DNA of 64,000 nucleotides, taken from assembly GCA_029204225.1 (NCBI GenBank), contig CM055098.1, forward strand, positions 7,280,746-7,344,745, read 5' to 3'. This document shows, piece by piece, positions 35,601-47,600 of the stretch. Every line of letters begins with the position of its first letter. Positions within the stretch are counted from its first letter, which is position 1. The DNA is from Diphasiastrum complanatum. Lineage: Eukaryota; Streptophyta; Lycopodiopsida; Lycopodiales; Lycopodiaceae. The translations under genes were made by a program, and so were the position numbers. A model generated the notes under the pieces. It had not been told where the DNA came from and did not search any database. It worked only from the letters and a program-made list of their open reading frames with translations.

Positions 35601-38600
35601 AAGATTGGAATAATCCTAGGACTAGCCAAAGCTCATCAGTCTTTGTAATATAAAATCAACTTACTCAAATATTAACTTGTGATGTGTTCACGTTAGGCAA
35701 TACTGTTAAAAGGATATCAAATGTGAGACAATGTGTATGTGCTGTTCATGAGCATATGCTAAAATTTGAAGCAGATTGATCTCTAATGATCACTAAGAAA
35801 CATGTGGTATCGAACTACAAAGCCCATTTTGGTCATTATTAATCTTCAAGGTAATATAGAGTCACAAAGCTGCGATTGTTTGGATGCTTGTTATTGAAGT
35901 CTAGTGTTGTCATAGTTTTTGTCAGTTACAAGCAGATGTTCTTATCTTCAGTGAGATATAACATTGTTTATTCTGTTGATAGGCCTTTGCAGAATGTGTT
36001 AAAATCAGATGTCGTCAAATTTTTCAGCGTGAAGGATATGTTGGGTGTTATCAATCACTGGAATCTTCTGAAAGATAGGTACATGTTACTATTTGTGCCT
36101 ATGCCAGTAGCACTTCCACTCTCTAACACTAGAATTAAGAAAGCTGAGTATTTTAATGTTCAGCCAAAACTTTGAACAATTTGATCTTTACGAGTTAAAA
36201 AAAAATGCTACATTTTAACCTAGGTCAGCTCAGATATTCCAATTCTAGTTGTTAACACCATATTTATGGCTTTTGCAACAGCATCTACATGGAAGGCCCG
36301 GGAGTGGCTTTGAGCAGTGTAAACCTGCAGGCCCCTTTTCCTCGACCATCTGGAGCAATAATGTGCATTGGGAAAAATTACTTGGATCATGTGAAAGAAG
36401 TCGATACATGGAAATCAGCACCAGGAATCGCAACTCCAGATGCTCCTAAGGTTTATTTTATCTCGCATTTACTCTATTTTGAGTACCAGATTGAAGGTCT
36501 TCATCATTGGGAAGTATATTTGTGTAGCTATCACCAATATATTCTAGAAGCACTGGTCATGTAGAAAGCTAGTCTGTAATAGTGGCATCCACAAATATAT
36601 ATCCAAAGATAGTTATTTTCTATTGAAGCTAGCCAACCATATTTTTCTTTTTGTTCTTGTGATCTAATCATTTCCAAATAAAACCGTTAGCCCCAATTTG
36701 TGATTGCAACATATTAATCTGTCTACTTTGTGTGTAAAATTGACAGCACCCTATAGTTTTCACAAAGGCACCGCAATCTGTTGTTGGCCCTGGGGCTGCT
36801 ATCAAGTACCCACATGGGATTTCATCCCACGTGGACTATGAAGCAGGTAGAAACTATCATGAAATAATGAACATTTCTAGAAAAGGGAGTGTGTTTATGT
36901 ATTCTGATGTAAAAGGGATCAGCTTTCAGGTACAGTGCACCCTGTTCTGGTTTTGAAATTTTTTACTTTTTTCAGAGAACTACAGCTAGTGTGTATATTG
37001 TAAAGCTTAAGTTAGTGACAACAGGAGGCTGATTTTTTCTTTAAATGTTATTCCTTCAATTATAAGGAAACTGTAAGAGCCGTTAGCAATCTCTTTTTTG
37101 TCTGATCATGATAGTAATCTCTTATTTAGCTCTATGTGAGCACAGGTGTTCGTATATGTTCGAGTTATGATCAAAATCACATATAAACAGAAAGCTTTAC
37201 TGACTTGAACAAGTATTTCTTCTTTGTAATTTGTAACTGTATGTTATAAAGAATTGTTAATCTTTAACTTAGCTTTTCTTTGAGAAACTTTTTGTTTTTT
37301 CCTGGTCTGAACCCCCCCCCCCCCCCCCCCCGTTAACCCCACTGTACGGACATTTAAAAAAAAAAATCTACCTGTCAGCCTGCGCACTGTCAGTACGCAG
37401 GCGGGTGGGCAGTGTTTCGTAAGGCGGGGGGGGCGGAGGAAATTTGTATTTTTAAGCACAGCTCGCGAGCGCACGGCTGCAGCCGCGCCTCATTCCCTGT
37501 TAATTGATTAAGGGGGGGGGGGTGGTATGGTACTTACTACTTAGTACCTTCAGGGTACTTAGTACCTCCCTGCCTTGATGTGTTTTTTTTGGAGTGAGGG
37601 AGGGAGTGCGCCTCCCTGGCCCTCCTCCTTTGAAACAAAAAAAAAAAAGAGAACTTTTGTTAGTTCTTGTCTTTCTGTCCTTTTGTGGAGTCGTACTATC
37701 TCTTTCATCCCTCTTCCCTCTGTACCCGTACCTGCAGAACTCCAAGAGTTTGGAGAGGAGTTGTGGTACGTAGGAGAAGGGAGGTGGGAGAGAACTCAAA
37801 ATTAAGTTTGATATCTTTTTGGAGTCCATGGGCCATGTGGCACCTTGTTGTGTCTGCACATAGAAAAGAAATTCTAGAAGGGACAAATGGGGCCTTTCTT
37901 GGGCCACACTTGTCCTTTTTGCATGGAAGAAGGGGAGGAGCTTAGAGGAGGGGTAAAGGGGTGTACGTTTTCATTCCTTCACCCCACTTTTTTAAGTTGC
38001 TTGTTTGTGCTCCCTAAGCTCAAGTGAGTCCATTTTCTTGGTCTTTTGAGCTATTGTTGTCAATTTTTTAGGGTTTGGACACCGTTGCTCTTCGTTTTTC
38101 CTGTATTTTTTTGTAACACCTCACTTCTACCATGGAGTATCCTATGGATGTGACTCAAGCTCCAAGCCCAGCTGGGGCTGATATGGAGGAAATGGTGCGT
38201 GCGTTAAATCTGTTGCAACAACAGACCGTCGACATGCAGTCTAAGCATGAACGGGTGCAGGCTGAGATGAGGGCTATGTCCCAATCTCGGCAGGCACTCC
38301 TCAACCCGATGTTTACCCCGGAATTTTTCACTGGGAAGAAAAAGGATAGACACCAGGACGTGGTCTTGGCATGGCTTGATCGATGGACATCACATTTTTT
38401 TATGCACGATCTGCCAGACAGCTCCCGGATTGCTACCGCCAGTATGTTTTTAAGCGGTAAAGCGTACTCATTGTGGAAGGATCTTAAGGAGCGTGCTACA
38501 GCCCCAACTACGTGGGATGATTTTCAAGTAGCCTCTAAGGCCGCCTTTATTCCAGTCCTCGACGATTTTGAATATTAGCGTCGATGTGCTACCTTGCAAA

Positions 38601-41600
38601 TGGGGATGGTTGTGTACTTACAAGACTTCCAAGAGGCAGCGTCGTGGTTTGTCAACTCCATTGACGGAGTTATCCTCAAACTACATTTTATTTTGGGCCT
38701 GCCCAAAGTGTATCAGTTAGAGGTTCGTCGTAATCATCCACAATCCCTTGAGGATGCAGTGCGTTTCGCTCAAATTTTTGACGATACGCACACAGTAACC
38801 CGCAAAGAGCAGCAAAAGCCTGAATCTAAGGACAAATCCTCTTCGGGCCCTTCCTTTAAAAAGGCCAAAGAGAAAGTTGTTGACGTAGCTTCCCCTTCGG
38901 GAAAGAAAAAGAAGCGCTCTCGGTTGGAGAGAGCATATTTTGACAAGGCCAAAAGCAACTGGTTGTGTTTCTCCTGCATGGAGAAGGGGCACCTCTCTAA
39001 GGACTGCCCGAAGAAACGAAAGAAGGTGGCCGCTCTTTCAAGGCACCAGGTAATTCTTCAATTTCTTGTATTGATGTGCCCTTTACGGATGAACCTGTTT
39101 GTAGTAATTGTTGTTTTAATACCGCGGTGTTTGGACCTCACGACCTTATTCGTATGAATGGGGTCGTAGGCAACCAACCCGTGAGTATTTGTTTAACTCA
39201 TAATTTATTAATGCTAAATTGGTGCAGAAGCTACAGCTGGCAACCGCACCACACAAGTACGCGGGTGGGGAGCAACAGGTCTCAGACCAGTTTGTCCCTC
39301 ACGTACCGTTGAGGATTCAAAACTATTTAGATAGTTTGTCTTTCCATATTATGAATCTTGATAAGGTAGACTTAATCCTAGGTAAAGAATGGTTTTATGC
39401 TAGGAATGAGTCATTAAAGAAAGATTATGTAACTTATGGTTTATCTTTCTTGCATAATGCCTCAATGGTACGTCTTAAAGGTGATGAGCCTGCTCTACCT
39501 TTTGTAACCGCTCATGAGGCTAATCAATGTTTGTTGGATTCTGAGTATCACTCGTATCTATGTTATTCGAAAGATGAATCTTACATGGATGCTTTTGTTA
39601 CTCATAATTTCAATGTTGATGTATCATCTTTTTCTAAAGCATTGTCTTTTTTTTATGTTAATTTAGAATCTACACCTGAGGGTAAAATCTTTAAAAGACT
39701 TAGGGAGGAATATAGTGATATATTCTCTAAGCAGTTGCCTAAGGGTCTATCCCCCTCTCGGGTTGTAGACCATCATATTGATCTCCTTCCCGACAACTCT
39801 CCTGTATCGCTTTTTCCTTACAGGATGATCCCGAAGGAAGAAGATGAGGTTGCTAGGCAACTTGGGGAGTTATTACGTAAAGGTCATATTCGACCCAGTA
39901 AGTCCCCTTGGGGAGCTCCTGTATTGTTAACCGACAAGAAAGACGGTGGTATTCGTCTTTGTGTCGATTACAAAAAGCTTAATAAAATGACTATTAAAAA
40001 CCGTGATCCCTTACCTCGGATGGATGACTTAATGGACCGATTGAATGATGCAAAGTATTTCACCAAATTGGACCTTAAGTCGGGGTACCATCAAACTAGA
40101 ATTCACGAGGGGGATGTTTCCAAAACTGGTTTTCATTCTAGGTATGGCCATTACAAATTTTTAGTTTTACCCTTTGGTCTAACTAATGCCCCAACAACCT
40201 TCCAATAGATGATGAACGATATCCTTTGTCCTTATCTAGGAAAGTTTCTGGTGGTATTTTTGGACGACATTTTGATCTATAGTAAGACTCTTGAGGAGCA
40301 TGAAGCGCATTTGTGTACGGTCTTAGATATTCTAAGACATGTAAAGCTCTATGCTAACCAGTCTAAGTGTGAGATTTTCCAAACAAGACTCAAATATTTG
40401 GGACATACAGGTTTTCCCATAAATTCATTAAAAGATGTTGCTTTAATTGCATTACCTCTAACAAATCTTCTTAAGGGAGTGAAGAAAGCCAAAAGAAAAA
40501 TTAAAAAGGGTAATAAGAAGAAAGCTGGAAGGCGTTCGAAGATCAGTCCACCTGTTATTTGGACTGATGAACTTAATCAAAGCTTTGAGGCTTTGAAGAT
40601 GTTGGTGTCTACCGCCCCTATTTTACATGTAGTGGACCCTAGCAAACCTTTCCTGGTGGAAACAGACGCTAGTGACTATGCGGTGGGTGCAGTCCTTTAC
40701 CAAGATGGTAGACTAGTGGCTTTCGAAAGCAAGAAGTTGGACAAGCTCAAAGTAGATATTCTACTTATGAGAAGGAACTTTTTGCTGTCATTCACGCATT
40801 AAAGATCTGGAGACATTATTTGTATCTAAATTTGTGGTTATGATGGATTACGAGTCTCTTAAGATCTTCTGTGATGCCTCGGACCTCAGGGGTCATAAGG
40901 CCCGTTGATTGGAACTCATTCAGGAGTTCGAAATCGACATTAAGTACCGTCGTGGTACGTCGTATTGTGTTGCTAATGCTTTGAGCTGGATTGGAGAGGT
41001 TAAGTAGTTATGCTTTGTTGAGTTCCAATCCGAGTTGTATCTTTCTCTGCGAGATCTTTGTCGAACCAACGAGTTTTTCGGTCGTATATGGCACGAAGTC
41101 CTGGCAGGAAGCTCTATTTTGAGAAATAATCTTGGAAAGCAGGATTCCAAGAAGTCTCGTGAAGAGAAGATACTTGATGAGTATTCCATTAGAAATGGTT
41201 TACTTTTCCATAGAGGAAAAGTTTGTGTGCCAGATACCGTGGACATTAGGGCTCAAATCCTGCGTGAGTGTCACGATAGCCCCAGTGCGGGACACCCTGG
41301 TATACAGAGGACACTTGACCTTGTTAAAAGAGAATTTTATTGGCCAAAAATGAAAGGTCATGTGGAGGCATATGTTCAAAAGTGTGAACAATGCCAAGTT
41401 AACAAAGCAGAGAGCCTCAAAGTAGTTGGTCTGTTACATCCGTTGGAAATTCCCAGCAAGAAGTGGGAAAGTATTTCCATGGATTTTGTGATCAGACTTC
41501 GCAAATCTGGGAAGGGTCATGATGCCATTTGGGTAGTAGTTGATAGGCTTACCAAAATGGCGCAATTTATTCCAACAAAAACTATTGTCAAAGCTTCAGA

Positions 41601-44600
41601 ACTTGCAAAACTCTTCGTTGAAAAGTTGTTCAGGTTATATGGTTTGCCGCGAGTGCTATTGTTAGTGACCGTGATTCCAAGTTCACTGGCAAGTTCTGGC
41701 AGACAATCTTTGAGAGACTGGAAACTACTTTCAGTCTTTCGTCTCCGGATCACCAAGAAACTGATGGTCAGACCGAACGTGTCAACCAGTCGATCGAAGA
41801 TATGCTTCGCGCATATGTTTCCAAGTGACAATCAGATTGGGAAAAGTACCTCCCAATGGTTGAGTTTGCGTACAATAGTATGAAGCATTTTGCCACCGGA
41901 TTCAGTTCTTTTATGCTCTTGTACGACTTTCAGCCTCGTTCCCCTATCTCCGTTGGACTCAAAGGTCTCAAGGTGCAAGCTGCAGCTGATTTCTTGCAAG
42001 ATAGGCAAGAAATGTTGCAGGTGGCTAAGGAAAGCATTAGATCGGCAGGCCAATTCTATGCTAACCAAAGTCGCTCTCCTCGAGAATTTGAGATCGGCGA
42101 TTGGGTGTATTTGAGAATCCCAAAGGATTCAAAGACACTTCGAACGGGGAAATGTACGAAGCTATCTCCACGTTATAGTGGTCCTTTCAAGATTGTTCAT
42201 AAGATTGGTAGGACTGTGTATCGACTAGAACTTCCCGATGGAACTAAGGTCCATCCTGTTTTCCACGTTATTTGTTTAAAGGAACGACTTGGTGCAAAGG
42301 ATAACCTAATTCCAGCCGATGATCTAGTGTTATTGGAGGATTTGATTGCTTTTGTACCCCATGAACCAGATAGGATCATGGACACCCGACGTCATCAGCT
42401 GAGTAATCGTTTGATTTCTGAACATTTGATTCGTTGGAAAGGTAAGTCAGATGATGACGACTCTTGGGAGAAGGAAGACGATTTGAGACTTAGATTCCCT
42501 GGTTTTCTCGCATAGCAATGTGAAACAAGTGAACAAGGTTCAAGTAGGATATTAAGGCAACAACAATCAAAGAAGTCTGGTACCTTCGCATGAATGACCA
42601 CTATTCTAAATAGCAACAAACTCTGTACTTATGAAGAAGATATGATACATGTACAAAGTTACAAACGCTATGTAGGACGATTCATGAATCCATTTTGAAA
42701 AATGTCGCTGGGATCTCGTGGAGCTTCTGCAAAGTAAAAAGCGATTGGAGCTAAGTGGATATATGAGTTGAAGTATATATTTGATGAATTTTGATCATTC
42801 AATTGACAAGCATAAAGCAAGTCTCATAACAAAAGTTTATGTTCAAAAGTAAGGTATTGATTATGAAGAAACCTTTGCTTCTATTACTAAGATGGAGGCC
42901 AGTCATGTATTGGCTATAGCATCTCATTTTGATTGGCATATTGCTCAAATAGATGGTAAAAGTCCATTCTTGAAGATGAAGTTTACATTATTTCTCAACA
43001 TCGAGGCCTTGTTGTTAAAGAACATTTAGGCTGTATACTTAAAAAACCATTATTGTATGGTTTGAAGCAATCTACAAGAGCATGGTGCTCACATATCAAT
43101 GAATATCTCTTGAGATTGGTTTCTTGAGAAGTGATTGTGATAGTAACCTATTTATCATGCATGAGGATGACAAATTTGTTTTTTTCATTGTTTATGTGGA
43201 TGACCTAATCATAAATGGAAGTAACAGCATGAAGAAACTAAAGTCAATGGAAAGAGGCTGTTGTTCTTTGGAATAACCTTGACTATAGCTAGCTTGCTGT
43301 AAAGTGAGCACCTTGAGATTCAAAAGAGACAATGATCTATTCTGATTAGAAATAAATCCTCATTTTGATGGATCTAGGTTTTTGGCCTAGGAAGGCCCTT
43401 CTAGAAATGTCCATAAAGACCCATGTTCTCTATTAACCAGGGGGCCTATGTGGCAGTCAACTGAGCCCAAATTTTGGAACCCAGATTGAAGAGGTTTGCA
43501 TGTAGACCTTGAAGATAATCAGGTTAAACTGCATAGAGGCCATTTGTACTTGTTAGAAGAATTTTTCTTGTTTTGATTTAATTGGGGGGTATATTTATAT
43601 TGAAAATCTTGTTTTTGCTATGATGATTATAGAAGCGCTATTTACAATGTTGATAATCAGATAATGTGAAAGTTGTGGTAACTTGATTATCCTGCTTGAT
43701 TCAGAGCTAGCTGTGATAATTGGAAAACGTGGCCGAGCAATCAAGAGGGAGGATGCATTGGCTCATGTGTTTGGGTTAGCTCCATAGCTGAATGCTTATC
43801 TTTGCAAGCAATTGCTGTCAAATGGCTGGTCAATTTGATTTCTGTCTAGTTAAAGAATTCACCTTATCGAGATTTGAACCTAGCAGAGGATGGGTTTTCC
43901 TTTTTAAACCAGCCAAGGCAGGTAGGTTCTTCTATGACATTACATGCTTTGGCATCGCCAGAGGGCGATATTACGACACTCCTATAGATGTAGCTTATGC
44001 TAATGCTAAAGCTACACCATCAAATTTCAACCAACTTTTGTGCCGTTTGCATTTTGGATAAACCATTCTTTAGTCTGCCTGTAAGATGTAAAATGTACAC
44101 ATTATAATAATAGTTCATGCATGCATTTGGTCATATCTTTTATAGATGTGATATGCACTTTCTGTTGGGTACCTGTGTTATCACAAAAGGTTCATGTTAT
44201 GGAAGATGCATTGATGGTTGCAAATTTCATCATTAAGTTCCCAAATATGTAATAATTGCATGTTGTTGATGTTAATCTAGAATTGAAGTGATAATTATCA
44301 CTGAAAGTCACCTTGATTATATCTAGAGAGTGAACATCAGAGACTTTAAGTTTATTTGCATACTCTTCCTTCTCTAGGCCATTTACTTTCTAGATTCTTT
44401 GTAATCAAGGGAAGGGACTTGTTCTTCAAAAATTAGAATGGAGTGAGCCATGCTCGTAGAACAATATGGGTAAGACATCTGAAAACTGTCCTAAGTAAGT
44501 ACACATTTTTTCTGTCAATGACATGGAAGCCTAAAGAGTTCAAGGTTACCTACACTTCTAGATTTATATTGTCTTCATTGTCACCTTTCCAATGAGTGTG

Positions 44601-47600
44601 GCTAGTATAGACTTATGGATGCAAAAATTATGACATGATTGTCAGTTCGTTGTCAGTTTACTGAGTACAAGCTGTGCAAATGAAATGGGGAGCCTTTTTT
44701 CTCTTTTTTTTGGCCTGCTGTTTGATTGTGAGAGTAGGACATAAGCTTCAACTGACTGTTGGTTTACTGAGTACAAGCTGTGCTTTTGAAATGGTGGAGC
44801 CTTCTAGTTGTTATATTCATTTTGGCCTGCTCTTTGATTTTGAAAGTTCTCTTATATTCAGAATAACAAACGAAAACCATCTTGAACATCTCTTAGTATC
44901 CTAAGTTTTGTTAGAAATCCATAAATCAAAATATGGATGGACGGACTAGGATTCGAACCCAAGACCTCCTTCATACCGGATGGGCTGCTCTACCACTGAG
45001 CTATCCGCCCTGTTTGATAGTTCTCTCTAGAGTGTGGATTGATAATCCAACACCCCCCCCTCAAGCCACACTTGGTTGGGGTCCTAGTTGTCACCTGCCC
45101 CACAACTTGGGCCACCTAACCGTGGCTTTGACACCATGAACTGTTAGGTCTAACTTGGCTCTAATACCATGTTAGAAATCCATAAATCATGATATGGATG
45201 GACAGACTAGGATTTGAACCTAGGACCTCCCTCATACCGGATGGGATGCTCTACCACTGAGCTATCCGCCCTGTTTGATAGTTCTCTCTAGAGTGTGGAT
45301 TGATATTCCAACAATTTTCGTGATTGATTGATTTTCCATCTTTTAGGACGATTCTGTTGTCTGCATACTTAATTTATCTTCAAATTTTCTCTATGTACGG
45401 CGTCCTGAGGATTTTGGAGTAAGGTTTCTCTCATTCCATCGTTCTTCTCAAGTGCCAATATCATACTCTCAGATGTCGATGTTCAGACTTTCACTTCAAT
45501 TGTGCAAAAGGTCGTGAAAGGAGGCTCTGCAATGGTGTTGTTGACACTCCTATTAGTGAGATTAATTATCTCTCTTTGGAAAATATATTTCAAAATATCA
45601 AAATACAGTTGTGTTCAACAATCCTATGGAAACAAGAACATCTGTAATGAGGATTTTGTTGTTTGTTTCACATCTTCTTTTTGTGGGTCTCACTCGTGAA
45701 TAAATAAACTTCAAAATTTCACAAATGTAAACATATGCTATTCTATGTACCATCTTGTGGTACATTATACACTTCCAACTGCAGCTTCTTGTGACTAGTA
45801 CGTCACGCAGTCTCACTGAATTGATGGCTTTCCTCCTAGAGTGAGGACCAATCTAGATCTACCCCAAATCATTTTGGTCCTAGTTGTCGATGATACATGG
45901 TGGTGTTCCATACCAGTAGCGCCCATTGTAGAGGAATTGATTTTTGTGACTAGTACCTCACACACAGTCTTATTAACATGCCAACTTAACTCCTAGTATG
46001 AGGTCCAATGTAGAACCACCCCCTAACATGGAGCTACCAAAAGATCACTTTGGTCCAACTTGTTGATGATACACATCAGCCAACTCATACTAAAGGAATG
46101 ACTTGTTAATTACTTGCTCAAACTATGTATATGCCAAAGATTATCCAAGCAATTCTTGCACACAGTTTCATCTCAATTGCATATTTTCCATTTACAACTT
46201 AGAGGCTACTTTCTGCCAGTGCCACGCACTAAGGCAAATTGTGCCTTGTTATATGTTGTTAACTTACTAATCTTCAGGGTTAACCGTAAGTCATTCTTTA
46301 TTCAAAAAGTTCCATTTTTTTTTCACAAAAAATAACATGTACTATCGTATGTAGCTCAGTTGCAGCGGATTGCGATCCGCTGCAAAAACGATCCGGATCG
46401 CTGGATCCGGGACCAGAAACTGTCCCGGATCGCAAAAAAATTTGCAAATTTTTTTCTCATTGTGGAGGGATCCACAGCTAGTTGCAATCCAAATGACCAA
46501 TGAATAGCAGCAGAAATACTGAAGCAGATACAAATGAAATGATTAGCCAATGTTATATCTGCAAAATTGCAAATCCATATCTGCAAAAACAATATGCTTC
46601 AGTATCTGATTGAAGTGACTAGCAGATATTGGGGGTTAACTATCTGAAACCAAACAATAGAACCGCTCTTTTGAAATCCTTTCACATGGTGATGATACCA
46701 GGTTTGAAAAACAAAAAACAAAAAAAATTTGTGTTCCGGGAAATGGGAAATCCCGGATCACGTTTTGGAACGTGTTCCAGATCGCGTTCTGGAATGCGGC
46801 CTGCATCTTTCGTATGTAGCATCTTGTGGTACGTTATGCGCACCTAATTGTAACTTTCTGTGACTATCAACTAACACCTAGTTACATGCCAGTTCCTAGA
46901 CCAATGCAGATGCAAACCCTATGCTAATGTTTCATACCACTAATTGTAGAGGCATGACCCTGTTAATCACTTACTCTAACTGTGCATCTGGAAAAAGTCA
47001 TCTGGAAAGAGTAATGCATAAAAACATTTTCCACCTCAATAACAAAATTTTAATGGATTCTATGGTGGAATTCAATTGTCTCCTCTGTGAAGCTTGATTA
47101 TGAAAAGAGATCTATCATCTCAGGGTTTGCTAAATTAGCTACTCTACAGTGTTCAAATTGCATCTTCTATAATATTGGACTAGAAGTCATGTCTAGACTT
47201 TAGACTCTAAAAAGCACAAGTAGAATAGATTCGGCTATGCATGTGTGTGTCTTGGCCTATTCATGTGTTGCTGCTTGGGGGTGACACATGTTATAGTCAT
47301 AAATTTACCACAGTCAAACTTTTACTTTGAAGAGTTCATTGTTTAAGCTGGTGTTTTGACTTCCTAAATATCTCCATATTGCAAGTAGGAGCCTTTTAAA
47401 TTCTAATTTTCCCGAATGAATGTATAAAAATGAGGAGACTTATTCAGCTGAGAAAAGCTTACGAGAAATCAGAGAATACTTAAATAAGGGTAGTCCGAAA
47501 GAATAAGAAAAATCCATGTAGGCTTTCCCAAAAAATTGTATTTTTTATCTTGTCATTCCTAATAATTGCAAAACAAACTATTTCAGCTAGTGTGATTGAG

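Larger units (their letters stand above)
38132..42515 (+). mobile_element. Ty3/gypsy chromovirus G4 body, no LTRs recognised
   Basis: Gag to chromodomain of the same lineage as G3, lying in intron 5 of the FAH gene in the gene's own orientation. There are many stops and small deletions. No primer site or LTR could be found on either side: upstream is GC-rich leader-like sequence, and downstream a copia RT fragment starts within about 200 bp. Confidence 0.85.
44909..45313 (-). mobile_element. TRIM element with tRNA-like sequence in both LTRs, 405 bp
   Basis: Two 144-bp direct repeats (44909-45052 and 45170-45313) begin TGTTAGAAATCC and end CCAACA; I count 9 differences. Between them are 117 bp. 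On the minus strand the 5' LTR (45313-45170) is followed with no gap by TGGTATTAGAGCC (45169-45157), an initiator-Met primer site with one change. The 3' LTR is preceded by the purine tract GGCTTGAGGGGGGGG (45067-45053). Flanks AGTTT (44904-44908) and ATTTT (45314-45318) fit a decayed 5-bp target duplication. There is no coding capacity. This is the full definition of a terminal-repeat retrotransposon in miniature. It sits in intron 6 of the FAH gene, opposite to its transcription. Confidence 0.88.

Noticed and set aside
44933-45010. A genuine nuclear tRNA gene pair at 44938-45010 and 45199-45271
   Set aside because: The anticodon arm does not fold normally and both copies sit inside 144-bp direct repeats with LTR termini, primer site and purine tract, so a TRIM explains them better.
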